A model generated the notes under the pieces. That model had not been told where the DNA came from, ran no database searches, and saw nothing but the letters and a program-made list of their open reading frames with translations. Position numbers and translations under genes: made by a program. Below, one piece after another: positions 1 to 9,716 of a stretch of 64,000 bases of DNA; position 1 is the stretch's first letter, and each line of letters opens with the position of its first letter. The stretch is from Brevundimonas halotolerans. Its GTDB lineage: Bacteria; Pseudomonadota; Alphaproteobacteria; Caulobacterales; Caulobacteraceae. Where the stretch lies: assembly GCF_003730275.1 (NCBI RefSeq), contig NZ_QTTA01000019.1, forward strand, positions 120,879-184,878, written 5' to 3'.

Positions 1-630
1 CAGCGGGATCAGCAGGCCCAGCGACACCAGCGGCCAGGTCATGCGCCGGTTGCGGGCATGCAGCACCAGCAGCGCCAGACCGGTCAGGGCGAACACCAGA
101 CAGGCCACCGCGAACACATCGATGAACAGCGACCAGGCCCCGCCGGTATCTCGCCCCTTGTGCAGGTCATTCAGATAGGCGATCGGCCCGCGCGTGGTCA
201 CCTCGACGAGGGCCTCGCCCGTCTGCCGGTCCAGCGTCATCCAGCCGTCGCCACCGGGCCGGGGCAGGGCGACATAGATTTCCGCGCCCGTGGTCTCGGT
301 GGCCCGCCCGGCGATGGAGACGTCCAGCTCACTCGAGGCCCAACGCGCCACGGCATCGGGGACCGGGTCGGTGGTCTCGGCGGGGAAGGTCTCAAGCCGC
401 TGCAGCAGCGGCGCGGGCAGGGTGGCGGTGCGCTCGACCACCACCGGCTCGGCCGGGATCTGGGCGGCATGGTTCAGGGTAAAGCCGGTCACCGCAAACA
501 GGATCAGTCCGATCAGGCTGACCGAAGCGGACATCCAGTGCCACTGGTGCAACTGCTTCAGCCAGAAGGCCCGCGCGGAGCTCAGCCGGGCGGCGGATGG
601 GGCAGGAGCGGGCGCGGGAGACGTCGACAC
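1..630 (-). CDS. PepSY-associated transmembrane protein (partial, 3' end outside window)
   Basis: The reading frame runs off the left edge, so the C-terminus is missing. After a short Ala/Pro/Ser-rich start come a Gln-His-Gln-Trp-His-Trp segment and a first membrane helix (about residues 30-50). A periplasmic stretch of about 100 residues follows, then a second hydrophobic helix near the edge. This is the layout of the PepSY-associated TM helix family, often encoded beside TonB-dependent receptors and linked to ferric-siderophore handling. The frame is the same as that of the upstream receptor and opens 45 bp after its TAG. The only start codon between that stop and the conserved region is a GTG, which I chose. 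Probably cotranscribed with the receptor. The iron role is inferred from context. Confidence 0.7.
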   Translation of the reverse strand, partial: MSTSPAPAPAPSAARLSSARAFWLKQLHQWHWMSASVSLIGLILFAVTGFTLNHAAQIPAEPVVVERTATLPAPLLQRLETFPAETTDPVPDAVARWASSELDVSIAGRATETTGAEIYVALPRPGGDGWMTLDRQTGEALVEVTTRGPIAYLNDLHKGRDTGGAWSLFIDVFAVACLVFALTGLALLVLHARNRRMTWPLVSLGLLIPL

Positions 631-675
631 CCTGCGCCTGTGCCAAAAATGCGAACCGCTTGCAAGTAACGTCGT

Positions 676-2676
676 CTACCAGCGACGCGACAGCCCGATC
701 CACAAGGTGCGCGGCGGGCCATACGACACGACGCCCGTGCCCGTTTCCGCCGTCTCGACGTTTGCGTCGAACAGGTTCACCCCCTCGACCCAGGCGGTCA
801 GGCCGGGCGACAGCCTCCGCTCCAGACGGGCCGACGCGGTCAGGGCCGGGTCAAGTACGCGGCTGTTGAGATCGTCGTCGAAACGGCGGCTCTCCCAACG
901 GGCATCGACGCTGACGGTCCAGTCGGCCGCGGGGGTCCAGTCCAGACCGGCGGTGGCACTCCAGATCGGGGCCTGGGCGGGGCGCAGCCCGGTCAGCTGC
1001 GGCGCCTGCGAGCCGCCGTCCACCCGCGCGTCGGTGGCGGCCAGCGCACCCCGCAGCGTCAGGCCCTCGCGCAGCCGCGCTTCGGCCTCCAGTTCCAGCC
1101 CGACAGCCTCGATGGTCCCGGCGTTCTGTCGCTCGCGCAGGACACCACCGGCCGGGACAAAGCCCGCGCGGGGAAAGACGCCGGGACCTGCGCCGATGGT
1201 GACATTGACGATGGCGTCCTCGATCCGGGTGGCAAAAAGCGTGGCCCGGATGTCCAGCCGGTCGGTCTCGCGCGCCAGCCCCGCCTCGATCCCGGTCAAC
1301 TGCTCGGGCACCAGACCGGCATTGGCCTCGGTGATGTCATTGCCGACCCTGAACGGCCGGTGCAGCTCATTCAGGGTCGCCGGTCGAAAGGCGCTATAGG
1401 TCGCCGCCCGCACCGACCATTCGGGCGACAGGGCACGGCGCACCCCCAGCCGGGCCGACACCACATCGCCCGACTGATCGGCCGGCTGTTCGTCCAGCAC
1501 CCGGGCATCGGTCTGCAGGTCGCGCTCGACCCGTCGGCCGTCGCTGGCGGACCAGTGGTCGAGGCGCAGGCCTCCTGTCACCAGCCACGGGCCGCGCGTG
1601 GCGCTGGCCTCGGCATAGACTCCCGCCACCGCGGTCTCGCCGCCCGCCTGCCGGGAGCGCGTGAATTCCCCGCCCATGAAGCGATAGCGTTCGTTGGTCT
1701 CGCCCTCGGCCTGCCGGGCATCAACGCCAAACTCGGTCTCAAGGCCGTCCCGCCGCATCCGCCAGGCGGCGTTCAGCCCCCAGGCTATGGCGGGAGTGTG
1801 GAACTGATGATTGGCCGGGCTGGTCGAGGAGCGGTCTGGCGCGGTCGCGACAAAGCGGTTCTGCAGGTCGCTGGTGCGCCGCCACAGCTGCACGCGCCAG
1901 CCCGCCCGGTCGGCGTCCGGCTGGCGCGTGGCGGTCAGCGACAGGGCCGTGCCCGAGGCCTCGGCGTCCGATCCCTCGACGCCCGAGCCGCGCATCTCTT
2001 CGAAGGCGGAAACCCGGCCAGAGACCAGCGCATCCCCGACCGGCATGTCCAGCCGCAGCGAGGCCGCGCTGGCCTCAAGGTCCAGTGGCCGGTCAGCGGC
2101 TCCGGCGTCGGGCGCCCGCACCGGCGTATGGCCGTCGGTCCGCTCGTGGCCAGCGGTCGCCACCCAGCGCAGGGGGCCGAGGTCGCCCGTTCCCGAGGCG
2201 GCCAGCCGGGCCGAGCCGCGCTCCCCCACCGCCGCCGTCCAGGCCCCGCCCGTATCCCGTTCCCGCAGCAGCACCGAGCCGGTCAGCGCGCCTGCGCCAT
2301 AGGGGCCGGTGCCCCCGGCGCGCACCACATCCACGCCCGACAGGCCCTCGGGCGGCACCTGGGCCCAGATCACCCAGCCGCCAAAGGGATCATTCAGCGG
2401 CACCCCGTCGAGCGCCACCAGCGCCCGCCCGGCGCCGGTCGGGGCAATGGCCCGCAGCGACAGGCCCTGGGTGGTCGGATTGGCGGTCAGGCTGGAGGTC
2501 CGGCGGAACAGGCCGACGGCGGGCACCCGGCCCAGCGCCTCGTCCAGCCGCATCGACCGGTCCAGCGCCTCGCCGTCCAGCCGGATCACGGAAAAGGCCG
2601 CCTCCCCTTCTGCAGCAGGCAGGCGCGGGGCGGTGACCACGATCTCGTCGAGAACGACCGGCGGATCCTGCATCAT
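676..2676 (-). CDS. TonB-dependent receptor without signal peptide
   Basis: The 666-residue protein starts almost directly at a TonB-box-like DEIVVTA segment. A plug domain follows ([24 protein letters not shown]), then a beta-barrel of alternating aromatic strands ending in Arg-Trp, a typical outer-membrane C-terminus. The family imports iron complexes or other scarce nutrients through the outer membrane with energy from TonB-ExbBD. The ATG overlaps the stop of the upstream Mur-ligase gene (ATGA). The 15 codons between the previous in-frame stop and this ATG contain no ATG, GTG or TTG, so no export signal can be added by moving the start. The substrate is unknown. The PepSY neighbour suggests iron. 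Confidence 0.85.
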   Translation of the reverse strand: MMQDPPVVLDEIVVTAPRLPAAEGEAAFSVIRLDGEALDRSMRLDEALGRVPAVGLFRRTSSLTANPTTQGLSLRAIAPTGAGRALVALDGVPLNDPFGGWVIWAQVPPEGLSGVDVVRAGGTGPYGAGALTGSVLLRERDTGGAWTAAVGERGSARLAASGTGDLGPLRWVATAGHERTDGHTPVRAPDAGAADRPLDLEASAASLRLDMPVGDALVSGRVSAFEEMRGSGVEGSDAEASGTALSLTATRQPDADRAGWRVQLWRRTSDLQNRFVATAPDRSSTSPANHQFHTPAIAWGLNAAWRMRRDGLETEFGVDARQAEGETNERYRFMGGEFTRSRQAGGETAVAGVYAEASATRGPWLVTGGLRLDHWSASDGRRVERDLQTDARVLDEQPADQSGDVVSARLGVRRALSPEWSVRAATYSAFRPATLNELHRPFRVGNDITEANAGLVPEQLTGIEAGLARETDRLDIRATLFATRIEDAIVNVTIGAGPGVFPRAGFVPAGGVLRERQNAGTIEAVGLELEAEARLREGLTLRGALAATDARVDGGSQAPQLTGLRPAQAPIWSATAGLDWTPAADWTVSVDARWESRRFDDDLNSRVLDPALTASARLERRLSPGLTAWVEGVNLFDANVETAETGTGVVSYGPPRTLWIGLSRRW

Positions 2677-4070
2677 GCCGAAAGGCGCGTCAGCAGCTCG
2701 CGGGCAAAGGTGGTCAGGGTGTCATCGCGCGCGCCCATCACCAGAATTCGGTCGCCGGGCTGGGCAAGCTGGATCAGCCGGTCGCCGCAGTCGGCGCGCG
2801 TGGCATGAGCCTCGGCCTGACGTCCGGCGGCGACCACGCCCTCGACGATCTGCGGGCTCGAGACGCTGCGGTCGGTGGTGCCCCCGTAATAGACCGGCTC
2901 GGGCATGATCAGATGATCGCCCGGACCCATCAGGCTGGCAAAGGTCTCGATGAACTCGCGCCGCATCAGCTTCAGCGGGCCAAAGCCGTGCGGCTGGAAC
3001 AGGACCAGCAACCGCCCGGGAAAGGCGTGCAGGGTCCGCAGCGTCGCGGTGATCTTGTCCGGGTTGTGGGCAAAGTCGTCGATGACGGTCACGCCACCCG
3101 CCTGTCCCACAACCTCCAGCCGACGCCGGATGCCCCGGAAACTGGCGAGCGCGGCGATGGCTGTCTCACGCGCCACGCCCAGCGCTTGGGCGACGCCCAG
3201 GGCGGCCAGGGCATTGGCGACATTGTGTGCGCCCGGCACCTGCAGGCGGACTTCAGCCCCGTCCAGCCGGAACCGCATCCCGGTTGCGGTCGCCTCGACA
3301 TCGGTCGCGCGCAGGTCTGCGGCCGTGTTGCCCAGCGAAAAGGTCAGGCGGCGGTCTGCAGGCAGGGTGTCGGCCAGTGCCCGCGTCTCGTCATTGTCGA
3401 GGTTCAGCACGGCGATATCCGCATGCCCGGCGAAGCCGCCGAACAGGGCGCGCAGCTCTTCCATGGACTTGTGGTCCAGCGAGATGTTCGAGACCACGGC
3501 GACCGTGGGCCGGTACAGCTGGATCGAGCCGTCCGACTCATCGACCTCCGAGACGAACAGGTCGGGGTTGCCGATCCGCGCAGCGGCAAAGGGTGTGTCC
3601 TCGCGCACGAAATTGCTCATCACCGCGCCATTCATGACCGTGGGGTCGAGGCCTGCCTGATCAAGGATCCACGCCACCATGCCGGTGATGGTCGACTTGC
3701 CGCTGGTCCCGGCGATGCCCACGCGCCGCTCGGCGGCGTTGAACAGGTCCGACAGCATCTGCGGTCGGGTCATGACGGGGGCGCCGACCCGGCGGGCGGC
3801 GGCGATGTCGGGCACTGTGTCCTCGACGGCGCCCGAGGCCACAACCGTGGTCGCCGCATCCGTCACACCCGACCCGTCCTGCGGGTAAAGCGCGATGCCC
3901 TGCGCCTCCAGCCAGGCAAACTTGTCGGGGCTGCGGCCCTGGTCGTGCGACCGGTCCGATCCCGCCACCAGGGCCCCCCGCGCGGCCAGGATCAGGGCCA
4001 GCGGCAGCATTCCCGACCCGCCGATACCGCAGAAGAAATAGGAACCAGCTGGATTGGCGTCTTGATTCAT
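2673..4070 (-). CDS. Mur ligase paralogue (MurC/Mpl-like), probable murein-peptide recycling ligase
   Basis: The 465-residue cytoplasmic enzyme has the three-domain Mur-ligase plan: a Rossmann-type GIGGSG at 15-20, an ATP-binding GTSGKST at 121-127, a central SEVDESDGS segment, and a C-terminal domain starting near [10 protein letters not shown]. Family members join amino acids or peptides to UDP-MurNAc using ATP. True MurC and Mpl normally carry a DDYxHHP-like motif, so DDFAHNP marks a diverged paralogue. Divergent transcription from an LD-carboxypeptidase 113 bp away supports a role in reuse of murein peptides, close to Mpl. An upstream in-frame extension to 4226 is possible, but it lacks conservation and would overlap the divergent gene. 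The start at 4070 gives the usual family N-terminus. Confidence 0.8.
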   Translation of the reverse strand: MNQDANPAGSYFFCGIGGSGMLPLALILAARGALVAGSDRSHDQGRSPDKFAWLEAQGIALYPQDGSGVTDAATTVVASGAVEDTVPDIAAARRVGAPVMTRPQMLSDLFNAAERRVGIAGTSGKSTITGMVAWILDQAGLDPTVMNGAVMSNFVREDTPFAAARIGNPDLFVSEVDESDGSIQLYRPTVAVVSNISLDHKSMEELRALFGGFAGHADIAVLNLDNDETRALADTLPADRRLTFSLGNTAADLRATDVEATATGMRFRLDGAEVRLQVPGAHNVANALAALGVAQALGVARETAIAALASFRGIRRRLEVVGQAGGVTVIDDFAHNPDKITATLRTLHAFPGRLLVLFQPHGFGPLKLMRREFIETFASLMGPGDHLIMPEPVYYGGTTDRSVSSPQIVEGVVAAGRQAEAHATRADCGDRLIQLAQPGDRILVMGARDDTLTTFARELLTRLSA

Positions 4071-4183
4071 GGAGGCGAAACCGGGGAGTGTCGGAGGAAG
4101 GCCCTGACTAGCACGGGGCGCACCGCATGCCAGAGCCGGGAGCCCGATTTGTCCGACCGCCTGCCCAACAGGGGAAACGCAGT

Positions 4184-5017
4184 ATGGGATCGGTAACCCG
4201 CATTGGCGTGGTGGCGCCCTCGTCACGCTTCAGCAAGGCCACCGCCGCGCGACTGGAGGCCCATGTCGAGGCCCGCTTTCCCGGCGGCGACGTCAAGGTC
4301 GTGTTCCATCCGGCCTGTTTCGCTAACCACGGCCATTTCGCCGGTGACGACGCCCTGCGCGCCCGCGCATTCCTCGAGATGGCCAACGACCCGCGCTACG
4401 ACGCCCTGTGGTTCGCGCGCGGTGGTTATGGCTCGTGCCGGATCGCCGAGGCGGTGCGCGACGGGCTGAAGCCCGAGGCCCGGACCAAGCGCTATCTGGG
4501 CTATTCTGACGCCGGCAGCCTGCTGGCCACCCTCTACAAGACAGGCTTTGCCCATGTCGCCCACGGGCCGATGGTCGCCGACTTCGGTCGCCGCGAGGGG
4601 GCCGAGGCCATCGACCGCGCGCTCGACTGGCTGATCAAGGGCGCGACCACGGGGTATGAGCCCAGCCTCGACGGACGGCCGACCGTCGCCTTCAACCTGA
4701 CCATCCTCGACCAACTGGTCGGCACGGCCATCGAACCCGACCTGAGCGGCCATGTGGTGATGATCGAGGAGGTGTCCGAGGCGCTCTACCGGATCGACCG
4801 GATGATGTTCCATCTGACCGGTCAGGCCTCGATCCGCCGCATCGCGGGCTTCCGTCTGGGCCGGGTCAGCGACATCACCCCCAATGAGCCCGAGTTCGGC
4901 CTGACGCCCGAGGAAATCGTCCGCTACTGGTGCCTGCGGTCCGGCATTCCGTATCTGGGCGGGGCCGACATCGGCCATGACGCCGACAACAAGATCGTGC
5001 CTTTCGGGCCGCGCTGA
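4184..5017 (+). CDS. LD-carboxypeptidase, peptidase family S66 (LdcA/MccF type)
   Basis: The 277-residue protein matches family S66, which removes the terminal D-Ala from cytoplasmic murein tetrapeptides during recycling; a MccF-like peptide detoxification role is the alternative. The catalytic triad is readable: Ser108 in GYSD, a Glu at about 195 in [11 protein letters not shown], and His265 in ADIGHD. An ARGGYG segment near residue 80 is also typical. There is no signal peptide, as expected for a cytoplasmic enzyme. The start at 4184 is preceded by AGGGGAAA and begins at the conserved strand (IGVVAPSS). An upstream in-frame start at 4127 is less likely. It is transcribed away from the Mur-ligase gene, with which it probably works. 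Confidence 0.88.
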   Translation: MGSVTRIGVVAPSSRFSKATAARLEAHVEARFPGGDVKVVFHPACFANHGHFAGDDALRARAFLEMANDPRYDALWFARGGYGSCRIAEAVRDGLKPEARTKRYLGYSDAGSLLATLYKTGFAHVAHGPMVADFGRREGAEAIDRALDWLIKGATTGYEPSLDGRPTVAFNLTILDQLVGTAIEPDLSGHVVMIEEVSEALYRIDRMMFHLTGQASIRRIAGFRLGRVSDITPNEPEFGLTPEEIVRYWCLRSGIPYLGGADIGHDADNKIVPFGPR

Positions 5018-5111
5018 CGGGTAAAACGCAGCCCCGGGGCCCCGAATCCTCGCGTTTTCGGGGAAGGCGGTCGACAGATAACGCCGGTCAGGCCAGATGG
5101 CCCCATGCGGG

Positions 5112-5127
5112 TTAAGGGGCTGTTAAC
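5112..5127. promoter_or_regulatory. CtrA box (TTAA-N7-TTAAC)
   Basis: TTAA at 5112-5115 and TTAAC at 5123-5127 are separated by exactly seven bases, the full consensus for the Caulobacter cell-cycle regulator CtrA. It lies 64 bp before the GTG of the spermidine-synthase-like gene. A perfect inverted repeat (GGATCAC-CTC-GTGATCC, 5161-5177) sits between the box and the start codon and could be an operator or an RNA hairpin. CtrA binding is inferred from the motif and from cckA in the same window. Confidence 0.6.
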
Positions 5128-5190
5128 CTTGAAGTCTTCCGTGCGCGGAAAAGGGGGCCGGGATCACCTCGTGATCCGGCCGCCCGTGGC

Positions 5191-7689
5191 GTGGTCGGCC
5201 CTGTGACCGGCCTGTCGAAGAGCACCCGGGCCGCGCTGATCCCCCTGTTCCTTGTGGCGCTCGGTGTTGTCGGCATCGAGAACGCCCTGACCCGCTATTT
5301 CGCCGTCGCGAAATGGTCCGAGTATGGCTACTGGATCATCTCCATCGTCATGGCGGGCTTTGCTCTGTCGGGCGTGGCGGTTGCCCTGTTCCGCGATACG
5401 GTCGAGCGTCACGGGGCCTGGCTGCGCGCCGTCCTGCCGGCCACCATGGTGCTGGCAGCAGCGCTGGGTTACGAGCGGATCGCCCGCAATCCCTTCAATC
5501 CGCTGCAGCTGCAGAACCCCACGACCTGGGCCGACCAGCTGCTGAATATCGCGGGCTATTACGGGGCGTTGCTGCCGTTCTTCTTTCTGGCCGGCCTCTA
5601 TATCGCGCTGATCTTCATCCTGAACCCGCGAGAGATCGGGCGGGTCTATGCCTATGATCTGATTGGCGCGGGGCTGGGCTCGGCCCTCGCCCTGGCGCTG
5701 ATGTTCCTCGTCCACCCCTTTCTTCTGGCGCCCCTGCTGCTGGTGCCGTTGGCGCTGGCGCCGCTGTTTCAGCCGGGCCGCTTCAGTACCCTCGGTGGCG
5801 CGCTGGCCGGAGGCGCCCTTGTGCTGGGCGAGGCCATTCTGCTGCTCGGCACCCCGCCTGCCTATTCCGAGTTCAAGGCCGTCTATGCGCCCATGAACAC
5901 CCGGGGCGCCGAGGTGGTGGCCGAGGTCCGTCGCCCGCGCGGGCACTATCTGATGCTCGACAACTTCACCGAGCGGGTCGACGCCGACGTTTCCAACAAC
6001 GCGTCGATGATGGAGGTCGAAGGGCCGCCCGCCACATATGGCCTCTACCGCGACGGCAGCCGGATCGCGGCCCTGCCCAAGGCGGGCGGTCTCGGCGGCG
6101 GCTATGCTGACAGCGCCCTGTCGGCCGCCCCCTATATGCTGCGGCCCCGCGCCGGGGTGCTGATCCTGGGCGCCTCCGGCGGCTTCCGCCTGGCCGAAGC
6201 CCGGGCGCTGGGGGCCGAACGGCTGCTGGTCGTTGAAAGCGAGCCGGTGCTGAAACACGCCCTGACCCACGGGCTGGGCCCCTCGCGCGGTCTTGCACTG
6301 GGCGACGATGTGCGGCTGGCCGAGGGCGGACCGCTGGCCGTTGCCCGGGCGGCGGGTGCGGCCCCCGGCGAGCGCTTTGACGTGATCGACGTCTCGTCCG
6401 ACTTCATCGATGCGGCGCCGGCCAATGTCACGGCGCTTACGGTCGAGGCCATGCAGGCCTATCTGGCCGCGCTCGATCCTGACGGCATGGTCTCGGTCCC
6501 CGTCTCGATCCGCGACTTCCCCGTCTATGCCTTTCGCATCATGGCGACGGCGCGCGAGGCCCTGATCCGGGCCGGTGTCGAGCGCCCCGAGGACCACGTC
6601 ATGGTCTATCGCTCGGCGTGGAATGCCCGCATCCTGATTTCGCCGACGCCGTGGAGCGAGGCGGATGTCACAGCGCTCGAGACCTTCGCCGCCGCCCGCT
6701 CGTTCGACATTTCCTGGCGCCCCGGACTGAACATCGAGGCGGCCCGCGCGGGTCTGTTCAACGACCTGCCGGTGGTGTCGTTCGAAAGCGGCACCGTGAT
6801 CTCTCAGGGCACGGACGATGCCATCGCGCGCGAGGCCGAGGCGGTGCTGCAGGGGCGCGACAGCCCCTCCAGTCGCGCCTTCAACATCCGGCCCCAGACG
6901 CTGGACCGGCCCGCCTACTATGCGTCGCTGCGGCTCGACCGGCCGACCACCCTGATCCACCGGCTGGAGGTCCTGCCCCAGGCCGAGATCGGCGCTCTGG
7001 TCAATCTGGTGGTGCTGGCCCAGGCCGCCCTGATCGCCCTGCTGGTGCTGGCCGCCCCGCTGATGTTCCGTAAACGGAAGGTTGCCGCGCCCGAGCCCCG
7101 CCGCCTGTGGCCGGTGCTGTACTTCCCCAGTCTGGGTCTGGGCTTCCTGCTGATCGAGATCTTCCTGATCGACAAGGCGGCCTTCTATCTCAATGACTAT
7201 TCCTCGGCCTTCGCCCTGGTGCTGACGTCCATGCTGATCTTCTCGGGGCTGGGCAGTCTGATCGCCGGCCGCGTGGTGGCCCTGCCCAAGGTGGCCTCGT
7301 TCGTGTCCCTGATCGTGGTGCTGGGCTGGATCTGGCTGGTCTTCACGCAGGGCGAGGCGGTCATGCTGTCGACGCTGGACCAGCCCGCCTGGACACGGGG
7401 ACTGCTCGTGCTGGCCGCGGCCGCGCCCGTGTCGCTGGCGCTGGGCCTGCCCTTCCCGCTGGGTCTGATCCAGGTGGGTGAGGGGCGGATGCTGCCCTGG
7501 GCCTGGGGCCTGAACGGGGCCTTCTCGGTCGTCGCCACGCCGCTGGCCAATCTGATGTCGCGCGAGGTCGGCTTCTCCTCCCTGCTGATGGTGGGGGCAG
7601 CCCTCTATGTGCTGGCCTTCCTCGCCCTGCCGCCGGGCCGCCAAACGCGCTCCACCCTTGATCCCCTTCCTGTTTCGTCGCCTGCGTAA
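5191..7689 (+). CDS. Spermidine-synthase-like polytopic membrane protein
   Basis: The 832-residue protein begins with about seven hydrophobic helices (residues 10-230). The central soluble part carries a methyltransferase-type nucleotide fold (VLILGASGG, then VVESEP, then FDVIDVSSDF), and a second block of helices ends the protein (about 610-815). This is the spermidine synthase-like domain set between membrane segments that occurs in many proteobacterial proteins of unknown substrate; polyamine synthesis cannot be assumed. GTG at 5191 is the chosen start, and a GTG at 5203 is an alternative. It is followed after 13 bp by the PCMT-family lipoprotein gene, so the two are probably cotranscribed, possibly under the CtrA box upstream. 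Confidence 0.75.
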   Translation: MVGPVTGLSKSTRAALIPLFLVALGVVGIENALTRYFAVAKWSEYGYWIISIVMAGFALSGVAVALFRDTVERHGAWLRAVLPATMVLAAALGYERIARNPFNPLQLQNPTTWADQLLNIAGYYGALLPFFFLAGLYIALIFILNPREIGRVYAYDLIGAGLGSALALALMFLVHPFLLAPLLLVPLALAPLFQPGRFSTLGGALAGGALVLGEAILLLGTPPAYSEFKAVYAPMNTRGAEVVAEVRRPRGHYLMLDNFTERVDADVSNNASMMEVEGPPATYGLYRDGSRIAALPKAGGLGGGYADSALSAAPYMLRPRAGVLILGASGGFRLAEARALGAERLLVVESEPVLKHALTHGLGPSRGLALGDDVRLAEGGPLAVARAAGAAPGERFDVIDVSSDFIDAAPANVTALTVEAMQAYLAALDPDGMVSVPVSIRDFPVYAFRIMATAREALIRAGVERPEDHVMVYRSAWNARILISPTPWSEADVTALETFAAARSFDISWRPGLNIEAARAGLFNDLPVVSFESGTVISQGTDDAIAREAEAVLQGRDSPSSRAFNIRPQTLDRPAYYASLRLDRPTTLIHRLEVLPQAEIGALVNLVVLAQAALIALLVLAAPLMFRKRKVAAPEPRRLWPVLYFPSLGLGFLLIEIFLIDKAAFYLNDYSSAFALVLTSMLIFSGLGSLIAGRVVALPKVASFVSLIVVLGWIWLVFTQGEAVMLSTLDQPAWTRGLLVLAAAAPVSLALGLPFPLGLIQVGEGRMLPWAWGLNGAFSVVATPLANLMSREVGFSSLLMVGAALYVLAFLALPPGRQTRSTLDPLPVSSPA

Positions 7690-7702
7690 AAGGATTTCCG
7701 CC

Positions 7703-8716
7703 ATGACGATCGACCGTAGACGCCTGATCGCCGGAGGCGCGGCCCTGGCCGGGGCCTCGACCCTCGTCGCCTGTGACGAGGCCACGCGCGAGCGGCTTCA
7801 GGCCCGGCTCAACCCGACCCGCACCGGCGGCGATACGCCTGCGCCCTCGACCGACGCCCCGGCGACCGCAGCGGCGCCCGAGACGACCGACAGCGCCGTC
7901 TCCGAAACCGTCCGCATGCCGGCCCAGCCGTGGACCTACGAGGCCTTCGTTGCCGCCATGGCCGCCTCCGAGCGCCCCAGCAGCCTCAGCCGCGCCCAGT
8001 TCGACGCCATCCAGTCGCGCAAACCCGCCGCGATCCAGCGCATCAAATCCTATCTGGACGGCAAGTTCGGCGCGGCCGATCCCCGTGTGGTCCAGGCCTT
8101 CGAGAGCGTGCCGCGCGACTTCTTCCACTACGCCTATGCCGCGCAGGATTCGACGGCCTATCAGGCCTATGAGGCCAATCCCAAGCCGTGGGCCATCGGC
8201 CACGGTTCGGTGCTCAGCGACTATCTGGGCCAGGCCTATATGACCCAGCTGGCCGAGCCCAAGCCCACCGATGTGACGCTGGAAATCGGTACCGGCTCGG
8301 GCTTTCAGTCGTCGCTGCTGTCGCGGATCGTGCGCGACTCCTACACGATCGAGATCATCCAGCCGGTCGGCCATGCGGTCAGCAAGATCTTCAAGCCGCT
8401 GGGCTATGACAACGTCCACGCCCGTGTTGGCGACGGCTATTTCGGCTGGCCCGAGGTCGAGGGCGGGTTCGACACCATCATGCTGACCTGCGTCGCCCAG
8501 TACGCCCCGCCCGAGCTGTTCCGCCAGCTCAAGCCCGGCGGCAAGCTGATCATCCCGATCGGCCAGCCCTTCCGCCGGGGTCAGGTGCTGTATGTCTATA
8601 CCAAGGACGCCGACGGCCGCGTCCGCTCGCGCCGCGACGTCGGGGTGTTCTTCATCCCCATGACCGGCGCCATGCAGAACCGTCCGCGACCCCAGGGCGC
8701 ATCCTCGGGCGGCTGA
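7703..8716 (+). CDS. Lipoprotein of the protein-L-isoaspartate O-methyltransferase family
   Basis: The 337-residue protein has an RRR-containing signal sequence ending in a lipobox (LVAC, Cys24), then a Thr/Ala/Pro-rich linker. A PCMT-type SAM-binding domain follows, with LEIGTGSGF near residue 197, GDGYFGWPE and a LKPGGKLIIPIG strand. PCMTs methylate isoaspartyl residues in damaged proteins and are normally cytoplasmic. An exported lipid-anchored copy is unusual because the methyl donor is not expected in the periplasm. AAGGA precedes the ATG at suitable spacing. The domain is clearly present; activity on isoaspartate is uncertain, and the domain could have been repurposed. Confidence 0.8.
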   Translation: MTIDRRRLIAGGAALAGASTLVACDEATRERLQARLNPTRTGGDTPAPSTDAPATAAAPETTDSAVSETVRMPAQPWTYEAFVAAMAASERPSSLSRAQFDAIQSRKPAAIQRIKSYLDGKFGAADPRVVQAFESVPRDFFHYAYAAQDSTAYQAYEANPKPWAIGHGSVLSDYLGQAYMTQLAEPKPTDVTLEIGTGSGFQSSLLSRIVRDSYTIEIIQPVGHAVSKIFKPLGYDNVHARVGDGYFGWPEVEGGFDTIMLTCVAQYAPPELFRQLKPGGKLIIPIGQPFRRGQVLYVYTKDADGRVRSRRDVGVFFIPMTGAMQNRPRPQGASSGG

Positions 8717-8759
8717 TCGTCTCTGGTCACAGGGGCGCGTTCAGGCCAAACAGAGCGGC

Positions 8760-9716
8760 ATGAACCGACGCAGCCTCCTGATCCGGACTGGTGTGGTCGC
8801 CGGCGCCCTCGGGGGCGGGTGGTGGCTGAAGGAGAATGTCCTGTGGAGCGCGCCGGGCCTGGCCTTCAGCGGAGGAACGACCACCCCCTGGATCGACTTT
8901 GCCGCCCGGGTGCTCAGCCCGACGATCCCGGTCCGCATCGCCGGCCAGACGGTCAATGCCCTGATCGACAGCGGTGCGCAGTATTCGGTGATCGACCGGG
9001 GTTTTCATACCGCCATCGAGGCCGAGCTGGGCCCGCGCCCCCTGTTCGACATTCCGCTGGTGGCCTACGGCGTCGGCGGCCAGCCCCAGATGGGCAAGGG
9101 TGTGCGGCTGGACATGGCGGTGGACGGCCTGTCCCTCAGCGGCCTGCGCTGCGCCATCCTCGATCTGGGCCCGCTGGCGGATGAAGAGGGGCTTTCCGCC
9201 CCCCTGATCCTGGGTCAGGACCTGCTGAAACTGCTGGCGCTCGAGGTCGATCTGGTCGAGCGCCGCATGCGGCTGATGGACCGGCAGGCCGTGGTCCACG
9301 ACGCGCGCTGGAGCCGGGTTGCCGTCCGCCGGCGCGGCACCGCCCTGGTCACCCCGGTCGAGGTCGAGGGCCACACGCTGGACGCCGTGGTCGATACCGG
9401 CGCCTCTTCCATCCTCAGCCTCAGTCAGCCCGCCGCCGAGGCCGCCGGCATTCTGGACGGACGCCCGGCCGGGACCGGCGAAAGTCTGGTGCTGGGCGGA
9501 CAGATCACCGCCGACATCCTGACAGTCGCGCGCCTGCGTGCGGTGGGCCGCACCTTCCGCGAGGTCGATGTGCCGGTCTATGGCGCGGTCGGCATGCCCG
9601 GCATCCCCGCGGCCCTGCTGGGCATGGCGGCCTTCCGCGATCAGGGCCTGCTGCTCGATATCGGCGGCGGCACCCTCTACCGCACCGCCCAGCTGGATCT
9701 GACGGTGGTTCAGTAA
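8760..9716 (+). CDS. Exported retropepsin-like aspartic protease with two repeats
   Basis: The 318-residue protein has a basic N-terminus followed by a membrane-spanning or signal segment. It carries two copies of the retroviral-type aspartyl protease core: ALIDSGA with Asp70, and AVVDTGA with Asp212. Each is followed by a hydrophobic Leu-Ile-Leu-Gly-like strand (LILGQDLL, ALLGMAAF). Retroviral proteases are dimers of one copy, so a tandem single-chain arrangement could form an active site by itself. Asp-Ser-Gly in the first copy replaces the commoner Asp-Thr-Gly. It lies 43 bp after the PCMT-like lipoprotein, with a weak ribosome-binding site. Its stop overlaps by 7 bp the stop of the convergent zinc peptidase gene. 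Confidence 0.8.
   Translation: MNRRSLLIRTGVVAGALGGGWWLKENVLWSAPGLAFSGGTTTPWIDFAARVLSPTIPVRIAGQTVNALIDSGAQYSVIDRGFHTAIEAELGPRPLFDIPLVAYGVGGQPQMGKGVRLDMAVDGLSLSGLRCAILDLGPLADEEGLSAPLILGQDLLKLLALEVDLVERRMRLMDRQAVVHDARWSRVAVRRRGTALVTPVEVEGHTLDAVVDTGASSILSLSQPAAEAAGILDGRPAGTGESLVLGGQITADILTVARLRAVGRTFREVDVPVYGAVGMPGIPAALLGMAAFRDQGLLLDIGGGTLYRTAQLDLTVVQ

Noticed and set aside
5164..7785. 873-codon minus-strand ORF opposite the spermidine-synthase-like gene
   Set aside because: The product is a compositional shadow rich in Gln, Arg and His. The plus-strand frame has membrane helices and a nucleotide fold.
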